Below, piece after piece: positions 8,405 through 14,375 of a DNA stretch of 14,375 nucleotides. The stretch is taken from the NCBI GenBank assembly GCA_026389955.1, contig JAPLGY010000534.1:1-14375 (forward strand). Direction: 5' to 3'. This DNA is from Caldilinea sp. (lineage in GTDB: Bacteria > Chloroflexota > Anaerolineae > Caldilineales > Caldilineaceae). The position numbers were made by a program, and so were the translations under genes. The first letter of the stretch is position 1, and every line of letters starts with the position of its first letter. The notes beneath the pieces are model-generated. The model saw only the letters and a program-made list of their open reading frames with translations, had not been told where the DNA came from and searched no databases.

Positions 8405-9283
8405 TTAGGAACCAGCGGTCGCCGCTGCAGAGACCAGTTGCTCGCTGGCTGCCCAGAGTTGCTCTTGTACCTGCAAATCGTAGGATCGCTGTGCAGAGCG
8501 TTTTTCTTGGCAACGCGCAAAATACTTGCCTGTCACCCCAGCAACAGCCGGGTGGGTCGCAAGATAGACGCTGGTCTCTGCACCCTGTTCGGGCCGCAGG
8601 GCAAAACGCTGCACCAGCGGCATCAGCCGACCGACCCATCCTCCGTTGTTGCGGCCAAAACCGGTCGCCACAAACCCAGGATGAAGCGCATTGACGGTGA
8701 CAGCGCTGCCTTCCAGCTGCCGAGCCAGGCTGTAGGTAAAGAGCACATTCGCCAGCTTGGACTGGCTGTAGGCACTCCATCCCCGATAGCGACGCTCCCC
8801 CATCAGGTCGGCCAACTCGATCGCGCCGCCATAATGGGCGTCCGAAGAGACATTGATCACCCGAGCAGGTGCACTGCCAATCAGCAATTCACGCAACCGC
8901 TCGGTCAACAAAAAATAGCTGAGATGGTTGAGGGCAAAGGTACTTTCGTACCCTTCGGCAGTGACCACCCGCTTGGCAAAGAAAGCCCCTGCGTTGTTGA
9001 TCAGCACATGCAGCTGCGGATAGCGGGCGCGAAAGGTGGCCGCTGCATCAGCAACCCCAGCCAACAAGGAGAGGTCGGCAGCGATCCAGTCGAGGCTGGC
9101 CGACGGCCGTCGGCCACGGATTTCATCGACCACAGCCGCACAGCGTTCGGCGCTTCGACTGACGATCACGACATGGGCCCCCTGCGCAGCCAATTGCTCG
9201 GCAGTCAGCTTGCCAATTCCATTGGTGGCACCGGTCACCAGCACAATTTTGTCCTGGATCGACCAGGAGGATAAATCAGCCAT
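8405..9283 (-). CDS. Short-chain dehydrogenase/reductase, retinol-dehydrogenase-like
   Basis: A 292-residue NAD(P)(H)-dependent oxidoreductase of the SDR superfamily. The cofactor motif TGATNGIG is at 17-24, followed by Ser-Arg (VSRS, 41-44), which favours NADP. NNAG is at 96-99, ALNH at 117-120, the catalytic Ser in INVSSDAHYGG near 146-147, and Tyr172-Lys176 in YSQSK. The NALHPGFVATGFGR loop follows. The pattern resembles bacterial proteins annotated as retinol dehydrogenase-like or WW-domain oxidoreductase-like; the true substrate is unknown. I chose the ATG at 9283 because AAGGAAG sits about 9 bases upstream. The longer reading frame to 9319 adds 12 residues without homology. It is divergent from thrC and convergent with the RIO kinase, so it is probably monocistronic. 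Confidence 0.92.
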   Translation of the reverse strand: MADLSSWSIQDKIVLVTGATNGIGKLTAEQLAAQGAHVVIVSRSAERCAAVVDEIRGRRPSASLDWIAADLSLLAGVADAAATFRARYPQLHVLINNAGAFFAKRVVTAEGYESTFALNHLSYFLLTERLRELLIGSAPARVINVSSDAHYGGAIELADLMGERRYRGWSAYSQSKLANVLFTYSLARQLEGSAVTVNALHPGFVATGFGRNNGGWVGRLMPLVQRFALRPEQGAETSVYLATHPAVAGVTGKYFARCQEKRSAQRSYDLQVQEQLWAASEQLVSAAATAGS

Positions 9284-9306
9284 TAGAAAACACTTCCTTT
9301 GATTCG

Positions 9307-9324
9307 GGTGAGCTGTCACTCACC
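9307..9324. repeat. Inverted repeat upstream of the SDR gene
   Basis: GGTGAG-CTGTCA-CTCACC has perfect 6-bp arms and lies 24 bases upstream of the SDR start, so it is in the SDR leader or promoter. It could be an operator or a leader hairpin. Confidence 0.4.
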
Positions 9325-9363
9325 TTGCTCCATCCAGCAGGCCACACAGACGCTGTTCTGCAC

Positions 9364-9381
9364 GCCGACGTTGCCGACGTT
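9364..9381. repeat. 9-bp perfect tandem repeat in the SDR-thrC intergenic region
   Basis: GCCGACGTT is repeated head to tail (9364-9372, 9373-9381). It lies roughly midway between the SDR start and the predicted thrC promoter and may be a direct-repeat binding site. The rest of the 311-base intergenic region holds the features at 9307-9324, 9409-9448 and 9504-9545 and no ORF I can support. Confidence 0.45.
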
Positions 9382-9408
9382 TTGTGATTCTCCTTGCCGT
9401 ACCAGCTG

Positions 9409-9417
9409 TGCTAAAAT
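9409..9417 (+). promoter_or_regulatory. Extended -10 promoter candidate for thrC-rnc
   Basis: TGCTAAAAT is an extended -10 element (TGn + TAAAAT). No -35 box stands at the right distance, which extended -10 promoters can tolerate. The predicted start is near 9424, giving a leader of about 170 bases before thrC. Confidence 0.45.
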
Positions 9418-9422
9418 AAAGT

Positions 9423-9448
9423 GATATGCATTTTCACATTTGCATATC
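9423..9448. promoter_or_regulatory. 8-bp-arm inverted repeat at the thrC transcription start (candidate operator)
   Basis: GATATGCA (9423-9430) and TGCATATC (9441-9448) are a perfect inverted repeat with a 10-bp spacer, so the half-site centres are 18 bp apart. It begins six bases after the -10 box, where a bound dimeric repressor would block transcription. It could also act on the divergent SDR gene. Confidence 0.5.
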
Positions 9449-9503
9449 CACCATACTTGGAAGCCGGCAAAAAAATCTGTGAGCCATCTCCCAGAACGGG
9501 TGT

Positions 9504-9545
9504 GACAGACTGGTCATGGAATTTGTCTCTCTGAACCAGCCTGTC
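9504..9545 (+). other. Leader RNA stem-loop upstream of thrC
   Basis: GACAG (9504-9508) pairs with CTGTC (9541-9545). After an A/C mismatch, CTGGT (9510-9514) pairs with ACCAG (9535-9539), leaving a 20-base loop. It is followed by no T-tract, and I find no T-box or other riboswitch signature in this leader. Confidence 0.35.
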
Positions 9546-9594
9546 GACAGTCCTCCCGGTTTTGGAAGGGCTCCAGCACAGGAAAGGTGTCTGC

Positions 9595-10725
9595 GTGCTC
9601 GTATACTGTCAGTTCAGCAGGTTTCGATGTAAGGCGGAACAGAGCCCACTGCGTTGTCCGATGACCGGTGCTCCGCTTGAATTCACAGACCTGCCGCTTT
9701 TTGATCCAGCCAGCGTCGAAGCCAGGCGCGCAGGCATGTGGCGCTACGCTGCGATGTTGCCCGTTCTGGCTGCCAGCGCCCGCCATGTGACGCTGGGAGA
9801 GGGATGGACACCGCTGGTCGCCGACCAGTGGGCCGGCCGGGAACTCTATTGGAAGCTGGATGCGCTGATGCCGACCGGCAGCTACAAAGATCGTGGGATC
9901 AGTGTGATGGTCAACTGGCTGCGCGAGCTGGGCTACGAAGCCCTTGCCGACGATACCAGCGGCAACGCAGGCGCCAGCCTCGCCTGCTATGCCAGCCGTG
10001 CTGGGCTGCGCTCGGTAATTTTTGTCCCTGCCAGCGCGCCAGAACCCAAAAAGGCCCAGATCGCCGTCTATGGCGGAGAACTGGTCGAAGTGCCAGGCCC
10101 GCGCGCTGAAGCGACCCGTGCAGTCGAAGTTGCGACCTCCAACAGCCACGAGATCGCCTACGCCTCACATGCATGGCACCCGGCTTTTCTGCTTGGCCAG
10201 ATGACCGTGGCCTGGGAGATCTGGGAACAACTGGGCTGCACAGTTCCAGACTGGCTGATTGCGCCGACCGGGCACGGCGGCACCCTGCTCGGAGCCTGGC
10301 GAGGGTTTCAACATCTGCGCGTCTCTGGCGTGACCAACAAACTCCCCCGTCTGATCGCGGTGCAGGCCGAGCCGTATACCCCCCTCTACGAAGCTTTTGT
10401 CAACGACGCCAGCCAGATCGAACCGACCCCCCATGTTCAGTCGATCAGCGCTGACGGGATTGCCATCAGCCAGCCGGTGCGCTGGCGCTCCCTGCTCGAA
10501 GCGATCCGATTCTCCCGTGGCAGGGTGTTGGCTGTCAACGAGGCCGAGGTGCTCGCAGCACATGCGGCGCTTGCGGCCCGCGGCATCTTTGTCGAACCGA
10601 CCAGCGCCACAGTGGCTGCTGCCCTGCAACAGCTCCCTGCTTCTATTCTCCGCCCCAATGAGCTGGTCGTCGGGATCCTGACCGGCCATGGGCTAAAAAA
10701 ACCACCGAAATTTGAGCCCTTATGA
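9595..10725 (+). CDS. thrC: Threonine synthase-like PLP enzyme
   Basis: A 376-residue fold-type II PLP enzyme. Threonine synthase converts O-phosphohomoserine to threonine. Key features are TLGEGWTPL (66-74), the PLP-lysine motif PTGSYKDRG with Lys98, and the substrate loop [10 protein letters not shown] (121-130). The phosphate-binding [10 protein letters not shown] and the C-terminal TGHGLKKP, a hallmark of the ThrC family, are also present. The N-terminal domain has Cys5, Cys12 and Cys21 but no CxxC pairs, so the zinc-ribbon-like module of many homologues is degenerate. I chose the GTG at 9595 because AGGAAAGG lies 7 bases upstream and homology to ThrC begins right after it; the TTG at 9562 is unsupported. 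The stop overlaps the rnc start (ATGA). Other threonine-pathway genes are not in the window, so a related lyase activity cannot be fully excluded. Confidence 0.85.
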   Translation: MLVYCQFSRFRCKAEQSPLRCPMTGAPLEFTDLPLFDPASVEARRAGMWRYAAMLPVLAASARHVTLGEGWTPLVADQWAGRELYWKLDALMPTGSYKDRGISVMVNWLRELGYEALADDTSGNAGASLACYASRAGLRSVIFVPASAPEPKKAQIAVYGGELVEVPGPRAEATRAVEVATSNSHEIAYASHAWHPAFLLGQMTVAWEIWEQLGCTVPDWLIAPTGHGGTLLGAWRGFQHLRVSGVTNKLPRLIAVQAEPYTPLYEAFVNDASQIEPTPHVQSISADGIAISQPVRWRSLLEAIRFSRGRVLAVNEAEVLAAHAALAARGIFVEPTSATVAAALQQLPASILRPNELVVGILTGHGLKKPPKFEPL

Positions 10726-11498
10726 GCACGCCTTCTCTTGAGACCCTTGAACTGCAGCTAGAGATCCGGTTCCACAACAGACACCTGCTGCAGCAGGTCT
10801 TTGTACACCGCAGCTATCTCAACGAGCAACTGCCGCAGAACCCGCAGCTCTCAGACAACGAACGTCTCGAGTTTTTGGGCGACGCAGTGCTAAGCTACGT
10901 CTTCAGCGAATGGCTCTACAACCGCTACCCGGCCGAAAAAGAAGGCGGGCTGACCAATCTGCGCTCTGCCCTGGTGCGTCGGGAGACGCTGGCCCGGATA
11001 GCGCTCCAGCTTCAGCTCGGCGACTACCTGCTGCTAGGACGCGGGGAAGAGGAACATGGCGGCCGCCAGCGGCTGGCCACCCTCTGCGCCACCTTTGAAG
11101 CCTTGATCGGCGCCCTCTATCTGGACCAGTCGATCGAGCCCTGCCGCGCGGTGCTGCTGCGGCTCTTTCACACCGAACTGACTGTCCTGGAAACAGCCCA
11201 TGAGCGCAAAGACGCCAAAAGCCGTCTGCAAGAGCTCGCTCAAGAGCTGCTGGGCTTTACCCCACGCTATCGACCGCTCGACAGCACCGGCCCCGACCAC
11301 GACAAATACTTCGTCATGGTCGTCCAGATCCAGAACAAAGCGTACGGGATTGGAGAAGGACGCAGCAAACAGGAGGCATCACAGCGCGCAGCAGCAATGG
11401 CACTCTACTACCTGGGAGATCCGCTGCGCGGCTACGCGCATGAGACCACCCTGGCCCAGCGCTACGATCTCCCCCTGCCCCCACCGCCCCATTCTTAA
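10722..11498 (+). CDS. rnc: Ribonuclease III
   Basis: A 258-residue dsRNA endonuclease for rRNA and mRNA processing. The RNase III signature [12 protein letters not shown] (46-57) supplies Glu47, Glu50 and Asp54, equivalent to E. coli Glu38, Glu41 and Asp45. The second catalytic patch reads [15 protein letters not shown], with Glu126 (E. coli Glu117) present. Ala123 stands where E. coli has metal-ligand Asp114. A dsRNA-binding domain spans about 164-233 ([13 protein letters not shown] to the [14 protein letters not shown] helix), then a proline-rich tail ([10 protein letters not shown]). The ATG overlaps the thrC stop by 4 bases (ATGA), so the two genes are translationally coupled. The stop is 9 bases from the smc stop on the other strand, with no terminator between them. 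Confidence 0.96.
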   Translation: MSTPSLETLELQLEIRFHNRHLLQQVFVHRSYLNEQLPQNPQLSDNERLEFLGDAVLSYVFSEWLYNRYPAEKEGGLTNLRSALVRRETLARIALQLQLGDYLLLGRGEEEHGGRQRLATLCATFEALIGALYLDQSIEPCRAVLLRLFHTELTVLETAHERKDAKSRLQELAQELLGFTPRYRPLDSTGPDHDKYFVMVVQIQNKAYGIGEGRSKQEASQRAAAMALYYLGDPLRGYAHETTLAQRYDLPLPPPPHS

Positions 11499-11507
11499 CC
11501 ACACAGC

Positions 11508-13247
11508 TTACAGCAGAGCCTCTTCCTGGGACGGCTCGGCGCTGCTGTCGTTGTGAACCATCCGGTCTCCCTCAAGACGGAGACTGATCACCCGGCTCAC
11601 TCCGTCGCCGCCCATGGTCACCCCATAGATGGTGTTGGCTCCCTCCAAGGTGCGCCGGTTGTGCGTGACGATGATCAGCTGGGTCTCTCGGCTCAACGCT
11701 TCGACCGTCATCCGAAACCGATCTACGTTGGCCTCGTCGAGCGCCGCATCCACTTCGTCGAGGACGCAGAAAGGGGTCGGGCTGACCCGCAGAATCGCAA
11801 AAATAAGGGCACAGGCAGCCAGCGCACGTTCCCCCCCTGAAAGCAGCGCCAGACTCTGCGGTCGCTTGCCCGGCGGCCGGACGACGATCTCGACCCCACT
11901 TTGGCTGATCTGCTCGCTGTCGGTCAGCTCCAGATAGGCAGTGCCGCCGTTGAAGAGCTGCTGAAAATAGCGGGAAAATTCTTTGCCGACAGCCTCATAG
12001 GTGCGCCGCAGCTCGACCGCCATACGGTTGTCCAGCTCTTTGATCACCTTCTGCAAATCGGCCGAGGCAGCTTCCAGATCCTGGGCCTGCGTGAAGAGAA
12101 ATTCGTGGCGCGCTGCCGCTTCGCTGTACTCGCGCGGCGCTTCCAGATGGACCGTGCCCAGCCTGGCCAGCCTCGCCCGCCTCTCACGGACTTCCATCTC
12201 CGTCGAATCAGGCAGCCTCTCCACCACAGGCAGCCGCCCCACCACCGTCTCCCACGTCAGAGACGGCTGGCAGGCCACCTCCGTGCTGGCTTCCAACAGC
12301 CCCAGATCCCCTTCGATCTCCGTGCGCAACTGCTGCTGCAGATCCTCGCTGCGCTGCAGCTGAAGCAGAGCCTGGTTGAGCAGTGCCTCGGCCTGGCGCA
12401 GCGTCTGCTGCAACCCACGCTCACGTGTCTCTGCGCTGGCCTGCTGCCCCTCCAGCACCTCTATCTCCTGTTCCAAGGGCAGGATCTGCTGCCGCAACGC
12501 TTCGAGCTGCTGGCTCAAGCCAGTTTCCTCCTGGCTGGTCAGTGCGGCCTGGTCGGTCAACCGCGCAAACTCCGCACCCAGCCCGGCGATCTGCCTCTGC
12601 TTGTGGCCAATCTGGTCGGCAAGACTTTGCTGGGCCCGCCGGGTCGACTCCACCAGCGTCTGTTGGCTGCGCAGCTGCCCTTGGGCCTCCGCTGCGGCGG
12701 CACGGCGGTTGGCCAGTTCCTGGAGCAACGCATCCGCCCCTGCCGCCGCCAGCTGGCTCTCTACAGCAGCCAGCAGAGCCAATTCCCCCTGCTCCGCACG
12801 GCTCTCTGCTTCTACTTGCGCAGAAACCCCAACCCGACGTTCCGCCAATGTACGCAGTTCGGCTTCGTGCTGGGCCAACTGCTCGGCTCGCCAGCGCTGG
12901 CTTTGGCGGCTGCGGTCGGCCTGACGGCGCAGCTCCTCCAACTGGCTGCGCAGCTGCCGCTCACGACGGGCCAGGTCCGCCAGCAGCTGCTGTTGACGGA
13001 CGGCAGCCAGCCGCTGCTCTTCGATCTGCAGGGCAAGCGCAGCACAGGAAGTCACCCACCGGTGCAGCGATTCGCTGGCTTGTGCGATCTGCGCCGGCAG
13101 CTGGCGCAGATCCCGTTCGCGCGCCAGCAAAGAGTCGTCCTGACGGCCTCCCTCGCTGCCCCCGGACACGGCCCCACCCGGACGCACAATTTCACCCTCC
13201 ACCGTCACCACAGTCGGCCTGGCTCCCCCACGCAGCTCGTCCAGCGC
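11508..13247 (-). CDS. smc: SMC chromosome-segregation ATPase, part after the hinge to C-terminus (frame-broken from the part at 13192-14375)
   Basis: This frame holds the second half of SMC, the chromosome-condensation ATPase. It starts with [19 protein letters not shown] and the post-hinge [11 protein letters not shown]. About 380 residues of Gln/Arg/Glu/Ala-rich coiled coil follow. The C-terminal head has the ABC signature LSGGERAL (DNA about 11822-11843), Walker [13 protein letters not shown] and the VTHNR switch. The gene ends in an acidic tail (EPSQEEALL). All ATPase motifs expected in a C-terminal SMC head are intact. There is no start codon or ribosome-binding site at the beginning of this part. 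In-frame codons upstream of 13247 only give the non-SMC reading of the hinge DNA, so as it stands this half would not be translated as SMC. It converges on rnc. Confidence 0.88.
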   Translation of the reverse strand, partial: ALDELRGGARPTVVTVEGEIVRPGGAVSGGSEGGRQDDSLLARERDLRQLPAQIAQASESLHRWVTSCAALALQIEEQRLAAVRQQQLLADLARRERQLRSQLEELRRQADRSRQSQRWRAEQLAQHEAELRTLAERRVGVSAQVEAESRAEQGELALLAAVESQLAAAGADALLQELANRRAAAAEAQGQLRSQQTLVESTRRAQQSLADQIGHKQRQIAGLGAEFARLTDQAALTSQEETGLSQQLEALRQQILPLEQEIEVLEGQQASAETRERGLQQTLRQAEALLNQALLQLQRSEDLQQQLRTEIEGDLGLLEASTEVACQPSLTWETVVGRLPVVERLPDSTEMEVRERRARLARLGTVHLEAPREYSEAAARHEFLFTQAQDLEAASADLQKVIKELDNRMAVELRRTYEAVGKEFSRYFQQLFNGGTAYLELTDSEQISQSGVEIVVRPPGKRPQSLALLSGGERALAACALIFAILRVSPTPFCVLDEVDAALDEANVDRFRMTVEALSRETQLIIVTHNRRTLEGANTIYGVTMGGDGVSRVISLRLEGDRMVHNDSSAEPSQEEALL

Positions 13248-14375
13248 GCCGGTTGAGCAGCTGCTGCGCCGCCTCCTCGATCCGCTCTGCATACTCGACC
13301 AGATCCACAGCATTGCCGAGGATGCCGGCCCGCCTGGGTGCAGGGATCGCCGGCTGGACATGCAGCCGGTCCAGCGGCAGAAACGTCGCACGCCCCCCAC
13401 GCTGCTCTTTCAGAAACGTGATCGCCTGCGCAGCCGTCTCCCAGCTCGCCATCACAAGATTTTGCAGCGCCCCCCCCAAACCACTCTCGATCGCCTTCTC
13501 CAAAGGGGCCGGCACACGCAGCTGAGAGGCGACGGTCCCGATCACCCCCCGCAGCCGGCCGCTGGACTGCGCCTGCAGCACCGCACGCACGCCGCTCCCA
13601 TACCCTGTGCCTTCACGGTTGAGCCGCTGCAGCAGATCCTGGCGGGTCTGCAGACGGTCCAACAGACGATCTGCCCCCTGACGACTCTGCTCAGCAGCCT
13701 GCAGTTCCTGCCGCATCCGAGCAACCTCAGCCTCCAGCTCGCCGAGTCGCTGCTGGGCCCACAGCCCTTCTTGCTCGGCGGCCAGGACAGTCTGTTCCGC
13801 CTCCTTCAACGCAGCCTCTGCAGACTGTACAGCGTGCTCGGCGCTCTGCAACGCCTGTGCCTGCTGCCCCTGTTCGACGACCACCTGCCCCTGGCGCTCT
13901 TCAAGCTGCTGCAGGCGGCTGGTCAATTCAGCTTTCTGCTGCTGGCGCTGGCTCAGCGCTCGGCGCAGCCCGACCTGTTCTGCAAACAGCCGATTTCGTT
14001 CCTGCTGGCGTCGGGCAACCTCCCCTTGGAGCAAGTCGACGGCCCGCAGGCGCTCGCGGCACTCCACCACCCTCTCTGCCTCAACACAGTGCAGCTCGGC
14101 CAGCCGTTCGTCCAGAGCTGCCTGCTGGAGAGCCAGCGGAACGAGCTCACGCTCGGCATCCTCGCGCCGTGCCTGCAGCTGACGCAGCCCCTCCTGGGCC
14201 ACCGCCAAGCTGCGGCCAACCCCCTCTGCCCGACGATGGCACTCACTGCTCTGGGCATGCAGCTTTCCCAGCTGGAGGCGCCGCTCGGTCTGCAGGTGAC
14301 GTAGATCGGCGATGGCCGCGCCCACTCTGTCCAACTCTCCCTGCAGCGCCCCCACCTCCGCTCGCTGCGCCTCTG
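13192..14375 (-). CDS. smc: SMC chromosome-segregation ATPase, first coiled coil and hinge (5' end off window, frame lost after hinge)
   Basis: Open from the window edge, so the N-terminal head (Walker A) is outside. The visible part is heptad-rich coiled coil (repeated [16 protein letters not shown] type segments) up to about 13620. The hinge domain follows: [48 protein letters not shown], and [10 protein letters not shown] ending in AAQQLLNR near 13249. After that the frame reads 17 residues unlike SMC ([18 protein letters not shown] region) and stops at 13192. The true continuation is in the next frame from 13247. Compared with B. subtilis SMC, about 10 residues (LITEDLKGA-like strand and helix) are also missing at the join, so the lesion is a deletion of 3n+2 bases and not a single-base error. 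Confidence 0.85.
   Translation of the reverse strand, partial: EAQRAEVGALQGELDRVGAAIADLRHLQTERRLQLGKLHAQSSECHRRAEGVGRSLAVAQEGLRQLQARREDAERELVPLALQQAALDERLAELHCVEAERVVECRERLRAVDLLQGEVARRQQERNRLFAEQVGLRRALSQRQQQKAELTSRLQQLEERQGQVVVEQGQQAQALQSAEHAVQSAEAALKEAEQTVLAAEQEGLWAQQRLGELEAEVARMRQELQAAEQSRQGADRLLDRLQTRQDLLQRLNREGTGYGSGVRAVLQAQSSGRLRGVIGTVASQLRVPAPLEKAIESGLGGALQNLVMASWETAAQAITFLKEQRGGRATFLPLDRLHVQPAIPAPRRAGILGNAVDLVEYAERIEEAAQQLLNRRAGRAAWGSQADCGDGGG

Noticed and set aside
9449..9594. T-box or other amino-acid riboswitch ahead of thrC
   Set aside because: There is a stem-loop at 9504-9545, but no T-box sequence, antiterminator motif or terminator with T-tract.
11901..13256. 451-codon plus-strand open frame opposite smc
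   Set aside because: A mirror of the Gln/Arg/Leu coiled-coil codons of smc on the other strand; no domain and no plausible start site.

Overview
The window looks like chromosomal DNA of a GC-rich bacterium. I lean towards Chloroflexota (Caldilinea/Anaerolineae-like). The grounds are a lipoprotein with a long Ala/Pro/Glu linker straight after its lipidated Cys, a stand-alone bacterial RIO kinase, and general sequence style. This is inference only: there is no rRNA or other phylogenetic marker. I see no tRNA, rRNA, CRISPR array, insertion sequence or phage gene.

Region 1 (1-6980, minus strand) is one catabolic operon read right to left. From a good promoter at about 6980-6952 it runs dhaK (kinase substrate-binding subunit), dhaL (ATP-binding subunit), a lipoprotein sugar-binding protein, a two-domain ABC ATPase, two RbsC-type permeases, and a beta-hydroxyacid dehydrogenase cut by the window edge. 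The logic is import of a small sugar, polyol or signal through a ribose/AI-2/rhamnose-type ABC transporter, phosphorylation by a divergent dihydroxyacetone-kinase-like enzyme, and reduction or oxidation of an intermediate. The first permease is broken: its start (codons overlapping the end of the ATPase region) and its last two thirds are in different frames, and about 110 codons between them are missing.

Region 2 (6780-7265) is a divergent regulatory region. It holds a minus promoter for the operon, a plus promoter for the next gene, a 20-bp near-palindrome between the two -35 boxes, a 20-codon leader ORF with a very strong Shine-Dalgarno, and a terminator-like hairpin. Region 3 (7266-8404) is a RIO-type protein kinase gene ending in a large terminator hairpin, which faces the convergent SDR gene.

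Region 4 (8405-11498) has an SDR oxidoreductase (minus), then a divergent control region with an 8-bp-arm inverted repeat at the expected transcription start. After it comes a plus-strand pair, thrC-like and rnc, joined by a 4-base ATGA overlap. Region 5 (11508-14375, minus) is the hinge, second coiled coil and C-terminal head of SMC. It faces rnc tail to tail with only 9 bases between the stops. The smc reading frame is broken just after the hinge, with about 10 residues missing. Two frame-breaking deletions in 14 kb suggest either assembly/consensus errors or real decay; this should be settled before either gene is called functional.
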